The notes below the pieces were generated by a model. It saw only the letters and a list, made by a program, of their open reading frames with translations. It ran no database searches and was not told the DNA's origin. A DNA stretch of 64,000 nucleotides from JAUSIK01 sp964362915. Lineage in GTDB: Archaea; Nanobdellota; Nanobdellia; Pacearchaeales; GW2011-AR1. Shown here piece after piece: positions 17,456-26,045 of the stretch. Each line of letters starts with the position of its first letter. The first letter of the stretch is position 1. Made by a program: the position numbers and the translations under genes. Where the stretch lies: NCBI GenBank assembly GCA_964362915.1, contig CAYIGH010000002.1:9624-73623 (forward strand), read 5' to 3'.

Positions 17456-17613
17456 AGTAGCTTTTTCAGATGCCACTGAAATTGCAGAATCTCTTTTTTA
17501 GTAGTATTTAGCATTTCAATATCTTTTTTTTCTTCAGCTTTCTCTAATCTGGATACAGCATCTTTCATACGGCTTAAAAGTTGAACTATAAGGCTTATTT
17601 CCTCTTTCTTCAT
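17452..17613 (-). CDS. small helical protein of the pilus operon
   Basis: 53 aa, starting MKKEEISLIVQLLSRMKDAV and ending QWHLKKLL. Predicted all-helical and charged, with heptad-like leucines. It sits between the ATPase gene and the GspF-like gene, and its TGA overlaps the next ATG (ATGA). This tight coupling and the plausible protein support a real gene that automatic calling can miss. Function unknown; it may be a small accessory subunit of the pilus machine. Confidence 0.65.
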   Translation of the reverse strand: MKKEEISLIVQLLSRMKDAVSRLEKAEEKKDIEMLNTTKKEILQFQWHLKKLL

Positions 17614-17656
17614 ATTCAATATAACTAAGAATCATTTATATACTTTTCAATTTTAG

Positions 17657-19183
17657 TTATCCCTGAATCCCATATTTAGTAAGAACTTCTAAAGAGTTTT
17701 TATAATAGTCATTTATAATCTTGCCAACCTCATCAAAGCCAAAGATTCTTTGTCTATAAAGCTCGTACAATAGTCTCGCCCTGATCAAAAGCTCAGCTTG
17801 CAGTTTAACCAATGGAGTTCCTTTTCTAACAGATATTTTCTCAAGCACCTTGCTTTGTTTTTTAAAGTAAAATCTATCATCGTTAGGACTCCAAATAAAG
17901 GGTGTATTTATTAAGGCAGTGCCATCTCTATTTACGTTTACTATCTCAACTATTTCTCTGACTCTTCTTGTATCTTGCTTTTTTACAATTGCATGAGTTG
18001 CAATAACTACACAATCCAGCGAATTTACTAAAGTTGGCGACAATTCTATAGGAGGAGTTTGCAGTCTTCTTATCAAAGTATCTACAGAATCCGCATGAAT
18101 AGTACTTAAAGAAGAATGTCCAGAAGCCATCCCTTGAAACAAAACGAATGCTTCCTTGCCCCTCACTTCCCCCACAATTAAATAATCAGGATTTTGTCTG
18201 AAGGAGCTCTTAAGAAGAGAAAATAAATCTACCTCTCCAATCTTTCCTATTCCTATGGAAGTTCTGGAAACAGCAGGGAGCCAATTCTCTCGAGGAATAT
18301 TTAATTCGCGCGTGTCTTCTATGCTTACGACCCTCGCTTCCGGCGGAATAAAAAACGCAATAGCATTGAGTAAAGTAGTTTTCCCGGATGCAGTTCCGCC
18401 AGTGATTAAAATATTCGCTTTATTTTCAATTAAAAGCCAGAAATAGGCAAGCATTTCAGGGCTCAATGTTCCTAGCGCAATTAATTGCGATGGTGTCCAA
18501 GGCGTACGTGTAAACTTTCTTATGCTAAATGTAGGCCCTCTAGAAGTTACATCTTTTGTGTATGTGGCATTAACTCTAGACGAGTCGGGTAAAGATCCAT
18601 CAAGCAAAGGCTGGGCATAAGAAATATACCTCCCTGACCTCTGAGCAAGTTTCTCAACAAAGCTCGCCAATTTATCAATATCCTTATATATAATATTCGT
18701 TCTTAAATTTCTATAAATTCTATGGACAATGTAAACAGGCGTATTTGCACCGTTGCATTCTATATCCTCAATAAAATAATCTCTTAATAAAGGGTCTATT
18801 TCATTAAGCCCGATAAAATCTCTAAATAAATAATAAAATATCTTATCATAAGAATCTGCCCCAATCTTTATATTTAATTCATCAATCAATAGCCTTGCAG
18901 TTTTATCAATATATTCCGCAGTCGCCTCAATAGTGTTCTCAAGAGCAACATTTACGTTAATAAGCTCAAGCATAGCATTTTCAATTTCTTGCAAAGCGGT
19001 CTTTTCAAAATCCTGCAGGAAAGGTTCCTCTACTTCATAAAGAAGCTCGCTCAACTTATTATCCCAATATATATGTGATGATGCAAATGGAGGAATTAGC
19101 ATGTATCTTATATCTAATTGCCTTTTATCCTTCACTCTTGGCAAGGAAGGGATAGGAGGATTAAGATTAATTGTTACTACCAT
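17657..19183 (-). CDS. type II/IV secretion system ATPase (pilus assembly)
   Basis: 508 aa. Walker A is at residues 262-270 (GGTASGKTT), the Asp box at 287-294 (SIEDTREL), Walker B at 334-342 (YLIVGEVRG) and the His box at 355-364 (GHSSLSTIHA). The N-terminal domain includes the IEDIECNG segment typical of TadA/FlaI/VirB11-type ATPases. It powers pilin assembly from the cytoplasmic face. Three pilin-like genes lie upstream and the small 53-aa gene and two GspF genes downstream. Confidence 0.9.
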   Translation of the reverse strand: MVVTINLNPPIPSLPRVKDKRQLDIRYMLIPPFASSHIYWDNKLSELLYEVEEPFLQDFEKTALQEIENAMLELINVNVALENTIEATAEYIDKTARLLIDELNIKIGADSYDKIFYYLFRDFIGLNEIDPLLRDYFIEDIECNGANTPVYIVHRIYRNLRTNIIYKDIDKLASFVEKLAQRSGRYISYAQPLLDGSLPDSSRVNATYTKDVTSRGPTFSIRKFTRTPWTPSQLIALGTLSPEMLAYFWLLIENKANILITGGTASGKTTLLNAIAFFIPPEARVVSIEDTRELNIPRENWLPAVSRTSIGIGKIGEVDLFSLLKSSFRQNPDYLIVGEVRGKEAFVLFQGMASGHSSLSTIHADSVDTLIRRLQTPPIELSPTLVNSLDCVVIATHAIVKKQDTRRVREIVEIVNVNRDGTALINTPFIWSPNDDRFYFKKQSKVLEKISVRKGTPLVKLQAELLIRARLLYELYRQRIFGFDEVGKIINDYYKNSLEVLTKYGIQG

Positions 19184-19218
19184 ATTTCAAATAAAACTCC
19201 TTATTATATAAAATTATC

Positions 19219-19773
19219 TTAAAGTTGTGTGATATCAATTCCATAAGCTTTATCCCCCTGCGCATTTATATCTTTTATTCCTTGATTTTCAATAGCAAAC
19301 TTGTAAGGAATAGTAGAAGGATTGAACTTTTTTGTATTCTGCCCGCCATCAAAAGTCAAATCAGTCCCTAAACCATATTGCAGTGTAAGATTGACGCTAT
19401 TAGTTCTTCTATCTTGTTCAGTCCTAAGCACAACTCTTCCCAATGGAATATTAATGCCTGGCTGGCTGTAGGGCTTTGTCAAATCCCGCAAAACAAAAAT
19501 AATCTTATTCATTTCAGAATCTATATATAATGAACCCCTTTGCATGCTAAATTCAATAACTCTTTTATTGTATTGTCCTGTTTCAATTACTTCCTTAATC
19601 TTGCTATCAAATAAGTTTAAAGAAATAAGCGCCTGTTCAACTATAATTCTGTCTTTCCTCTCATTTATTTTTGGAATTATAAAAGATAAAACCAGCCCAA
19701 TTAGAACAAGCCCAATCAAAATATATATAACAGTTTCCAGCCATACCTGTCCTTTTCCTTTAATTTTTCCCAT
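19219..19773 (-). CDS. pilin-like protein with class III-type signal
   Basis: 184 aa from the ATG at 19773, which follows the upstream stop by 1 nt; an earlier TTG start would overlap that gene. The N-terminus KGQVWLETVIYILIGLVLIG has a basic head, then a Q/E-containing junction before a hydrophobic helix, as in class III signal peptides of archaeal pilins. The rest is beta-rich and soluble. It differs from the two upstream pilins and may be a minor pilin. Confidence 0.65.
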   Translation of the reverse strand: MGKIKGKGQVWLETVIYILIGLVLIGLVLSFIIPKINERKDRIIVEQALISLNLFDSKIKEVIETGQYNKRVIEFSMQRGSLYIDSEMNKIIFVLRDLTKPYSQPGINIPLGRVVLRTEQDRRTNSVNLTLQYGLGTDLTFDGGQNTKKFNPSTIPYKFAIENQGIKDINAQGDKAYGIDITQL

Positions 19774-19774
19774 T

Positions 19775-20293
19775 TTAACAGTCAATCATTTTTATTGAAT
19801 CAGAAACATCACACACTCTTCCGCCTTCTAGAACAGGATACACTTCCACTTTTTCATAATTATAATCTGAACTATAATTATAGCTTAGTGCAGAATATCT
19901 TCCTCCAGGACTAGGAACAATTATTTTGCCATTGCCTACATTATCAAACATTGCCAAATCACCTGCAGGATCACCACTCAATCCATCAACACTAATTGCA
20001 TTGCCTCCGCCTAAAAATCTAAGTTTAAAACCCAAAACCTTTTCAGAGCTTGAATTATCCGCCCTTGCCTTTATTGTCAGGAGATATATATTGTTATTAT
20101 TATCATAACAGTTATAATTAAAAGATTCATCAAATGCAAAATAATCCCTGAATTTAAAGCATTCTGTACTTTCTAGAGATTTATCTGTAAAGGGAATAAT
20201 AAAATTAGCCACAATTGCAACCGCACTTATAGTCAAAAGTATAAGCAATACACTTGCAACAATCGCAGATAATCCTCTTTTTTTTATTTTCAT
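19775..20293 (-). CDS. archaeal type IV pilin
   Basis: 172 aa. KKRGLSAIVASVLLILLTISAVAIV is the archaeal pilin N-terminus: basic residues, a Gly cleavage region, then a hydrophobic helix that forms the pilus core. The globular part contains several cysteines and ends KMIDC. Middle gene of a three-pilin cluster with 1-6 nt spacings. No prepilin peptidase gene is in the window. Confidence 0.75.
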   Translation of the reverse strand: MKIKKRGLSAIVASVLLILLTISAVAIVANFIIPFTDKSLESTECFKFRDYFAFDESFNYNCYDNNNNIYLLTIKARADNSSSEKVLGFKLRFLGGGNAISVDGLSGDPAGDLAMFDNVGNGKIIVPSPGGRYSALSYNYSSDYNYEKVEVYPVLEGGRVCDVSDSIKMIDC

Positions 20294-20299
20294 ATTAAT

Positions 20300-20776
20300 T
20301 TAGGCGACAACTTCTGCTAATTCAGCAAACTCATCAGCACACACATGCTGTTTTTTATAATCGCCTGTTTCTCCTAAAATTATTGGAATAACAATAAATT
20401 CATCTCCTACATTAATGCTGCCTAAATTGAAATTAAGGCTTCCGCTAGCTCCATTAGCCAGACCCCTATCAAAAAATCCTGCGCCAATTTTTTCCTCAGA
20501 ACCGCTAATTTTTCTTCTAACCTCTAGGCCATAAAGAGGAACATTTCCTAAATTATTAATGTTAATCTTGCCTGTTCTTTCAACTTCAGCAACGAATTCA
20601 ATATCATCGCAAAAAGATTCTATGGCTTCAGGCCCTCCTCCAAGGTCTTTTTGAATTTTTTCCCCAACCCATGTCCTAGCCCAAAGAAATATTATTATGG
20701 CCAATACAAAAGCTATAGATATCAGCAACACTGTAGCAATAACAGGTGATAATCCTCTTTTATTTACTAAAGCCAT
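20300..20776 (-). CDS. archaeal type IV pilin (DUF1628-like)
   Basis: 158 aa. NKRGLSPVIATVLLISIAFVLA is the canonical RGLSPVIATVLLI motif of archaeal type IV pilins. First gene of the pilus operon. The soluble domain contains an NLGNVPLYGLEV segment often found in these proteins. Two Cys residues are present. Confidence 0.85.
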   Translation of the reverse strand: MALVNKRGLSPVIATVLLISIAFVLAIIIFLWARTWVGEKIQKDLGGGPEAIESFCDDIEFVAEVERTGKININNLGNVPLYGLEVRRKISGSEEKIGAGFFDRGLANGASGSLNFNLGSINVGDEFIVIPIILGETGDYKKQHVCADEFAELAEVVA

Positions 20777-20815
20777 ATTTCTAGTAATCTATCTTTATTT
20801 AAAAACTTAATCACA

Positions 20816-21799
20816 TTAACAAGTTTGTACGGTTTTTTTAGTTATATACTCAAATGCAGAATAAGCCGCTGTACATCCCTCAGCAACCCCTGTAATTGCC
20901 TGTTTAAATGGCTTATCAGCAACATCCCCTGCCGCATATATGCCATGAATATTAGTTTCAGAAGTTTTATGGTCAATTATAATCTCTCCATCTTCATTCA
21001 ATTTCACTCTTAATTTTTTAGCTAAATCAGATAAGGGAATATGCCCTATAGCAACAAAAACACCGTCCACATCTAATTCTTTAGTCCCTCTATATTCTCT
21101 ATCTAAAAGGACAGATTTGACAAATTTATCCCCTTTAACCTCAACAATATTTGTTTTATTCATAATCTCTATATTTTTTGTTGCTAAAACACGGGCCATG
21201 TTAATCGGTTCAGGATGTATTTGCTCGCCCCTATATATAATATAAACTTTTTTTACATGTTCTGCTAATACCAACGCATCTTTAGCAGCACTATCACTTC
21301 CTCCGACTAATGCAACTGTTTTTCCCTTAAATAATACTCCGTCGCATAAGGCGCAGTAAGCCACACCACGATTCTCAAACTCCTTGCTTCCTGGCACATC
21401 CAATTTTCTCCACTTTGTGCCTGTTGCAAATAAAATAGTCTTTCCCTCATATAAATCTTTATTAGTCTTGACAGCAAAGCAAGATTTTTTCTTTTCAATA
21501 TTTTCCGCCTTCTCTTCTTTTATCGTAACAAGCCCATAAGACAAAGCGTGATCTTTTATTTTATCTGATAATTCAGTTCCAGTTAATCTAATAAATCCCG
21601 GATAATTTTCAACAATATTTGTCGTTGTAATAACTCCCCCAACAGGCAATTCGCTTCCGTGACTAGATCCCAAACATAATGTTTTCAATCCTAATCTTGC
21701 ACCATACATGGCCGCCGCCAAGCCAGTAACCCCCGCGCCTAAAATAATAAGGCCATAATGCTTATTTTCAATTTTGTCTTGGCTCTTTTTCATTTTCAT
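20816..21799 (-). CDS. trxB: thioredoxin reductase
   Basis: 327 aa. The FAD-binding motif is at residues 21-26 (GAGVTG), the redox pair CALC at 149-152 (then DG), the NADPH motif VGGSDSAAK at 165-173 and a late FAD motif GIYAAGDVAD. This is the standard order of low-molecular-weight TrxB. The glutaredoxin-like gene 1 nt upstream (21801-22043) is likely its substrate, forming a small thiol-redox operon. Confidence 0.92.
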   Translation of the reverse strand: MKMKKSQDKIENKHYGLIILGAGVTGLAAAMYGARLGLKTLCLGSSHGSELPVGGVITTTNIVENYPGFIRLTGTELSDKIKDHALSYGLVTIKEEKAENIEKKKSCFAVKTNKDLYEGKTILFATGTKWRKLDVPGSKEFENRGVAYCALCDGVLFKGKTVALVGGSDSAAKDALVLAEHVKKVYIIYRGEQIHPEPINMARVLATKNIEIMNKTNIVEVKGDKFVKSVLLDREYRGTKELDVDGVFVAIGHIPLSDLAKKLRVKLNEDGEIIIDHKTSETNIHGIYAAGDVADKPFKQAITGVAEGCTAAYSAFEYITKKTVQTC

Positions 21800-21800
21800 T

Positions 21801-22043
21801 TTAATCCTTTATTTTCAGAATCTCCCTCAATCTAGATTCATCAAAGCCAACAATAATCTTCCCATCGATATCAACAACAGGCACACCCTGCTGTCTTGAT
21901 TTCTTTATCATTTCTTCAGCCTTCTTCACGTCTCTTCCAACATCAAATTCCTTATATTTTATCTTATGCTCTTTGAAAAACTCTTTAGTCTTCCTGCACC
22001 ATGGACAAAATTCAGTACTATAAATAATTACTTTCTTAGCCAT
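21801..22043 (-). CDS. glutaredoxin-like protein
   Basis: 80 aa from the ATG at 22043; the longer frame would need a TTG. The active site is CPWC at residues 13-16 (TEFCPWCRKTKEFF). The cis-proline region reads QGVPVVDIDG and the C-terminus has the GF(D/N) motif. It probably receives electrons from the adjacent TrxB, as in other archaea and anaerobic bacteria. An AT-rich TATA-like box lies about 25 nt upstream. Confidence 0.88.
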   Translation of the reverse strand: MAKKVIIYSTEFCPWCRKTKEFFKEHKIKYKEFDVGRDVKKAEEMIKKSRQQGVPVVDIDGKIIVGFDESRLREILKIKD

Positions 22044-22133
22044 TTTCGAAACACCCAAGAATAAATATTATATAAACTATTCGTATACGCTGTTTATAAA
22101 AAAATAATGTAATTTTATGGTCAAATAGTATTT

Positions 22134-22250
22134 CTACCCGAAGCTAACTTTACAGCTCACTTTAATAGCAATATCCTCAATAGCTCCTCCTTGAATAACT
22201 TTTTTTACATCATCAGGCAAATCCATGTTTAATTTTAAAAACTCTGACAT
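22134..22250 (-). CDS. possible small protein, 38 aa
   Basis: Starts MSEFLKLNMDLPDDVKKV and ends KVSCKVSFG. It has biased, protein-like composition and a proper ATG, but no recognised family and no clear ribosome-binding site. It is divergent from the deacylase gene at 22272, only 21 bp away, so their promoters would overlap. Confidence 0.4.
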   Translation of the reverse strand: MSEFLKLNMDLPDDVKKVIQGGAIEDIAIKVSCKVSFG

Positions 22251-22271
22251 TTATACTTAATTAAAACAAAG

Positions 22272-22745
22272 ATGGAGCAAAATTTAAAAAATTATCTAGA
22301 AAAATATAATATTAAATATGAAATATATCCACATGAAGCAGTATTTACAGTAGCAGAATCTAAAAAAATAAAACAAAAGATCCCAGGATTGCATACAAAA
22401 TGCCTTTTCCTAAAAGATGAATATTCACACTTTTATCTAATCTGTCTCTCTGCAGAAAAAAGATTAAATACCAATCAGCTAAGAAAGAAATTCAATTTAA
22501 AAGAGCTATATTTCGCCTCCCCAGAAGAATTAAAATCAAACTTAAATTTAACTCCTGGATCTGTTTCCCTATTCGGCATGATTTATTCAAATTCTGTCTT
22601 TTTAATTATAGACAAAGATCTTTGGGATGCAGAATCAGTCGGATTTCATCCAAACATAAATACAGCAACAATAGTCTTAAATCACGAAAATCTTGAAAAG
22701 TTTTATAATTCTTTAAAAGCGAAAAAGGAAATAATAGAATTATAA
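22272..22745 (+). CDS. YbaK/ProX-type aminoacyl-tRNA deacylase
   Basis: 157 aa. The YbaK fold is indicated by GLHTKCLFLKDE (the conserved K and TK), LSAEKRLNTNQLRKKF and LTPGSVSLFGMI (the GSV.PFG motif). Such free-standing domains hydrolyse mischarged tRNAs, typically Ala-tRNA(Pro) or related species. First gene of an apparent operon: the nuclease gene starts at its last base. Confidence 0.8.
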   Translation: MEQNLKNYLEKYNIKYEIYPHEAVFTVAESKKIKQKIPGLHTKCLFLKDEYSHFYLICLSAEKRLNTNQLRKKFNLKELYFASPEELKSNLNLTPGSVSLFGMIYSNSVFLIIDKDLWDAESVGFHPNINTATIVLNHENLEKFYNSLKAKKEIIEL

Positions 22746-23485
22746 TGGAAAGAAAATTTGCGCTTTTCTTCGCCATCGCAATAACTCTTTTAATAGCCAT
22801 AAATGCATCTATCTTTTCAACTCAATTCTCTCCAGAAAGAGAGGAAGTAAAAATTCAAAGAATAATAGACGGCGACACATTAGAATTAGAAGATAGTAGA
22901 AAAATTAGGCTTTCAAATATAAATACCCCGGAAAAGAACATTCCAGGTAGCGAGTTAGCAACAGCCTACCTAAAACAATACGAAGATAAAATAGTGGAAA
23001 TAGAAATAACAGGTTCAGACAAATATGGTAGAGTCTTGGCAAGAATTTTCGTTCCAGATTATTTAAATCTTGAATTAGTAAAAAGAGGACTTGCTGTAAA
23101 ATATTTAGTTAAAGAAGAAGAAAAAAAGCTTTTTGCAGAAGCTGAAGAGTCAGCAATTAAATCTTCATTAGGAATCTGGAAAAAATCTCCCTATTATAAT
23201 TGTTTAGAATCATTTATAAGCGAGAAAGAGGAGATTGTAACAATATCAAATAAGTGCAATAAACTTAATATAGCCTCATGGATTCTAAAAGATGAAAGTA
23301 GAAAGCTTTACGTCTTCAAGGAAATAGAATTAGGAGTAATAAAGCTTCATACAGAGCAAGGAGAGGACAATGAAACAGATATATTCTGGAATTCTAAATC
23401 AGATATCTGGAACAATGACAGAGATACATTGTATATGTACGATAAAGACTGGCAAATTATTCACTATAATTCTTATGGCTATTAG
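22745..23485 (+). CDS. secreted thermonuclease (SNase) with lamin-tail-like domain
   Basis: 246 aa. An N-terminal hydrophobic signal or anchor (residues 5-22) is followed by the SNase domain: RIIDGDTLEL, INTPEKN, KYGRVLARIF, LVKRGLAV. The C-terminus (IASWILKDESRKLYVF ... DIWNNDRDTLYMYD) matches the lamin-tail domain often fused to secreted nucleases. Likely an extracellular or envelope nuclease that scavenges or degrades DNA/RNA. It overlaps the deacylase gene by 1 bp and the next gene by about 11 bp. Confidence 0.85.
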   Translation: MERKFALFFAIAITLLIAINASIFSTQFSPEREEVKIQRIIDGDTLELEDSRKIRLSNINTPEKNIPGSELATAYLKQYEDKIVEIEITGSDKYGRVLARIFVPDYLNLELVKRGLAVKYLVKEEEKKLFAEAEESAIKSSLGIWKKSPYYNCLESFISEKEEIVTISNKCNKLNIASWILKDESRKLYVFKEIELGVIKLHTEQGEDNETDIFWNSKSDIWNNDRDTLYMYDKDWQIIHYNSYGY

Positions 23486-24209
23486 TCTTTTCTTTATTTC
23501 TATCAATACTTCGTTAGCTTTAGAATTTCAATTAACATCCCCAGAATCAGTAAATGCAAAAGAATCTTTTACAGTTTCTATAGAGGCTAGTACATCTGAA
23601 AAATATGATGTAAAAATAACAGTCCAGGATTCTAATAAAAAAATAATATCAGAAATCTACAATGACGGCTGGAAAAATCCATATTATTATTTAAAATCAA
23701 TCTTTTCAGACCAAAAAGAATTCAAAATCAGAGTTACAGGGAATCCAGGAAAATATGATATTTGTGCAAGATTAAGAAAAACAGGAAAAACAAGTTTTAC
23801 AGAGCAATGCAAGGAAATAAATGTAAATCAGGCAGTCAATCCTGATTCAGACATAGAAGAGAAATCAGAAAAGAAATCATCAAAAAAATTAGAAGAAGAT
23901 TCAGATGAAGATGACGATGAAAACGACGAAAAAGATAACGAAGACGAAGAAGATGAAGACCAAAAAGAAAATAACGTAAAATCAATTAATAATTCACAAA
24001 CAACCAATAAGCAATATGAATCGTTATCATTGCAAAAAAAAGAAGAGCCAATTAAAGAAGAAAAAATAATATTAAACGAAAAAAACCTAACACTACAGGA
24101 GCAAACAACTTTTAATACAAAATACCAAACACAGCAAATCTATATTCTCTACTTCTTTCTAGCAGTTTGCATTGTAATAATTATTCTATTAGTGCTGAAA
24201 AGGTTATGA
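23475..24209 (+). CDS. secreted Ig-like protein with acidic stalk and C-terminal membrane anchor
   Basis: About 244 aa from the ATG at 23475 (MAISLFFISINTSLA, a signal peptide). A longer frame from 23370 would overlap the nuclease by over 100 bp. An Ig-like beta domain (residues 20-120) is followed by a very acidic Asp/Glu/Lys stretch and a C-terminal membrane helix (ILYFFLAVCIVIIILLVL). The operon position suggests that it presents or partners with the secreted nuclease at the cell surface; this is inference. Confidence 0.65.
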   Translation: MAISLFFISINTSLALEFQLTSPESVNAKESFTVSIEASTSEKYDVKITVQDSNKKIISEIYNDGWKNPYYYLKSIFSDQKEFKIRVTGNPGKYDICARLRKTGKTSFTEQCKEINVNQAVNPDSDIEEKSEKKSSKKLEEDSDEDDDENDEKDNEDEEDEDQKENNVKSINNSQTTNKQYESLSLQKKEEPIKEEKIILNEKNLTLQEQTTFNTKYQTQQIYILYFFLAVCIVIIILLVLKRL

Positions 24210-24246
24210 TATTAATCTTTAAAAACACGAAAGTTTTAAATCCATT

Positions 24247-24729
24247 ATGGATAAATTACAGGCAAATTTAATTCTTGAGATATTAGGAAGACCTAAAGAG
24301 CATATTTTAGAAGCATTAAACCAATTAGTTACAAGACTGAGTAATGAACATGGCATAAAAGTAATAGAAAAGAAAATTCATAATCCTATTGAAGTAGAAA
24401 ACTCAAAAGACCTATTCACAACCTTTGCTGAAATTTTAGTTGAACTAGAATCCATAGATAATTATCTAGGCATAATGTTCGGTTATATGCCCTCTAACAT
24501 AGAATTAATAAACCCGGAGAAAATAACATTAACAAATAAAGATTTTAATGAACTGGCGCATAAATTAATTTCTCGCCTTCATGATTACGACGCAATTACA
24601 AAAAAAGCCCTGATAGAAAATGAGATATTAGCAAAAAAGATGCAGGAAGAGAATCTCAAACTATCAAATCCTATGCAAAATAAGAAAGCAGAGCAAAAAA
24701 CAGGAAAAAAACCCAAGAAAAAGAAATAA
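24247..24729 (+). CDS. conserved hypothetical soluble protein
   Basis: 160 aa, no membrane segment. A compact alpha/beta part (residues 1-90), then helices and a very basic tail ending KPKKKK. It resembles small uncharacterised DPANN proteins, but I cannot name a function. It has its own TATA-like TTTAAAAACACG region just upstream and converges with the gene at 24730. Confidence 0.55.
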   Translation: MDKLQANLILEILGRPKEHILEALNQLVTRLSNEHGIKVIEKKIHNPIEVENSKDLFTTFAEILVELESIDNYLGIMFGYMPSNIELINPEKITLTNKDFNELAHKLISRLHDYDAITKKALIENEILAKKMQEENLKLSNPMQNKKAEQKTGKKPKKKK

Positions 24730-25968
24730 TCAAGGTAATTTCTTCATCTTTGCTTCAGCATCTGCAACCCTCTTGCTAAATCCTTCTCCGCTCTTTGTTT
24801 TCCTATATCTTCTGAATATGTAAATTATAACAATTAAAAGTAGGACAGCAATAACATAGCCGATCCAAGACCTGCTTTTATTTTTCTTCTCTACAATACA
24901 TTTGCCTATACAACACACACCATCTATGCTTGCCTTTATTTCTTTATCACAACTTTCTCCAGCAGAGCAAACAATACCCTTAAGTTCAGAACAATAATAT
25001 AAAAGACTGCCATTTAAATAAGGAGTATTTGCTTCACTTTTATTTTCAGTAAAACTAATAACAACAGGCAGTTCAAATATTTTCTTTTCAACAGTTATAT
25101 TTATAATTTCATTTATGCCTAATTTTTTTAAATTCTCTGTTATTGCTCCAATAAAACTCAAATTTAGCTCTATAATTCTATTAGCTTCAATTGTAATCTT
25201 TTCAGCATTAACAGAAAATATTTCTCTATTATACCCTAATTCAATATTCTCTATTTTGCTATTTCCTAAATTAACAATTCTAAAAGGGTATATGATATTA
25301 TCGCTAACATGAACCTTACTTACAATTGCATTAGGTTCTATTCTTAATTTAAATTCTTGCTCAATAAAACTATTATTTATTTTATTAGCGATTAAATAAG
25401 CAGGCAGAGAATATTTACCAATATTAATTCTAATAAATCCATCTTTCTCTACACTATCAATAGAAAATTTAATTTCATTCTTTCCAGGTTTTAATATAAC
25501 ATTTTTTTCATAGGGAAAACTAACACTAATACTTTCTTCATTATCCTTATTTAATTGCACACTAATTATGAAATCCTCCCTAGTAGAAACAGCTCCTGGT
25601 TTAATAGAATAATCAGTTAAATTTCCAGAAACAGAAAAATTCTGCATGAAATCAATAGTCTGTATTCTTCCATTAACAATTGTTACAATATTTTTAATAA
25701 TTAAAGTATAATTATTTTCATTTTGCGGAGTAATTGCCCAAAGAAAATATTTATTTTCTAACTTTTTCAAATCATAATCAAAAGGAACTAACACATGCCC
25801 TCTTCTAAATTCAACATTATCCGCACTAATGCCTTGCAATATCTCCCCAGATATCTCAGCAATAATTGTCTCATCTAATTCATAATTAGACTTTAAATCG
25901 CTTGAGATTCCAGATGCAAAACTAGAAAATAACAAAATAAAAGCTATTGTCCATATTCCTCTTTTCAT
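24730..25968 (-). CDS. secreted surface protein with Cys-rich C-terminus and membrane anchor
   Basis: 412 aa. Signal peptide residues 1-20 (MKRGIWTIAFILLFSSFASG), a long beta-rich extracellular region, a Cys-rich patch (CSELKGIVCSAGESCDKE ... GVCCIGKC) and a C-terminal membrane helix (WIGYVIAVLLLIVIIYIF) with a basic tail. The Cys-rich-then-anchor layout is shared with the protein at 26046-27923, so both probably belong to one envelope system. Unknown function. Confidence 0.6.
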   Translation of the reverse strand: MKRGIWTIAFILLFSSFASGISSDLKSNYELDETIIAEISGEILQGISADNVEFRRGHVLVPFDYDLKKLENKYFLWAITPQNENNYTLIIKNIVTIVNGRIQTIDFMQNFSVSGNLTDYSIKPGAVSTREDFIISVQLNKDNEESISVSFPYEKNVILKPGKNEIKFSIDSVEKDGFIRINIGKYSLPAYLIANKINNSFIEQEFKLRIEPNAIVSKVHVSDNIIYPFRIVNLGNSKIENIELGYNREIFSVNAEKITIEANRIIELNLSFIGAITENLKKLGINEIINITVEKKIFELPVVISFTENKSEANTPYLNGSLLYYCSELKGIVCSAGESCDKEIKASIDGVCCIGKCIVEKKNKSRSWIGYVIAVLLLIVIIYIFRRYRKTKSGEGFSKRVADAEAKMKKLP

Positions 25969-26045
25969 AAATAACTTTATTGATTTTATTATATAAATCT
26001 GCCGTAATTATGAAAAGCATTTTTAACATCTAAAACTCTTTCTAA

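Noticed and set aside
23370..23474. Upstream extension of the acidic Ig-like protein
   Set aside because: Would overlap the nuclease gene by over 100 bp and bury the signal peptide.
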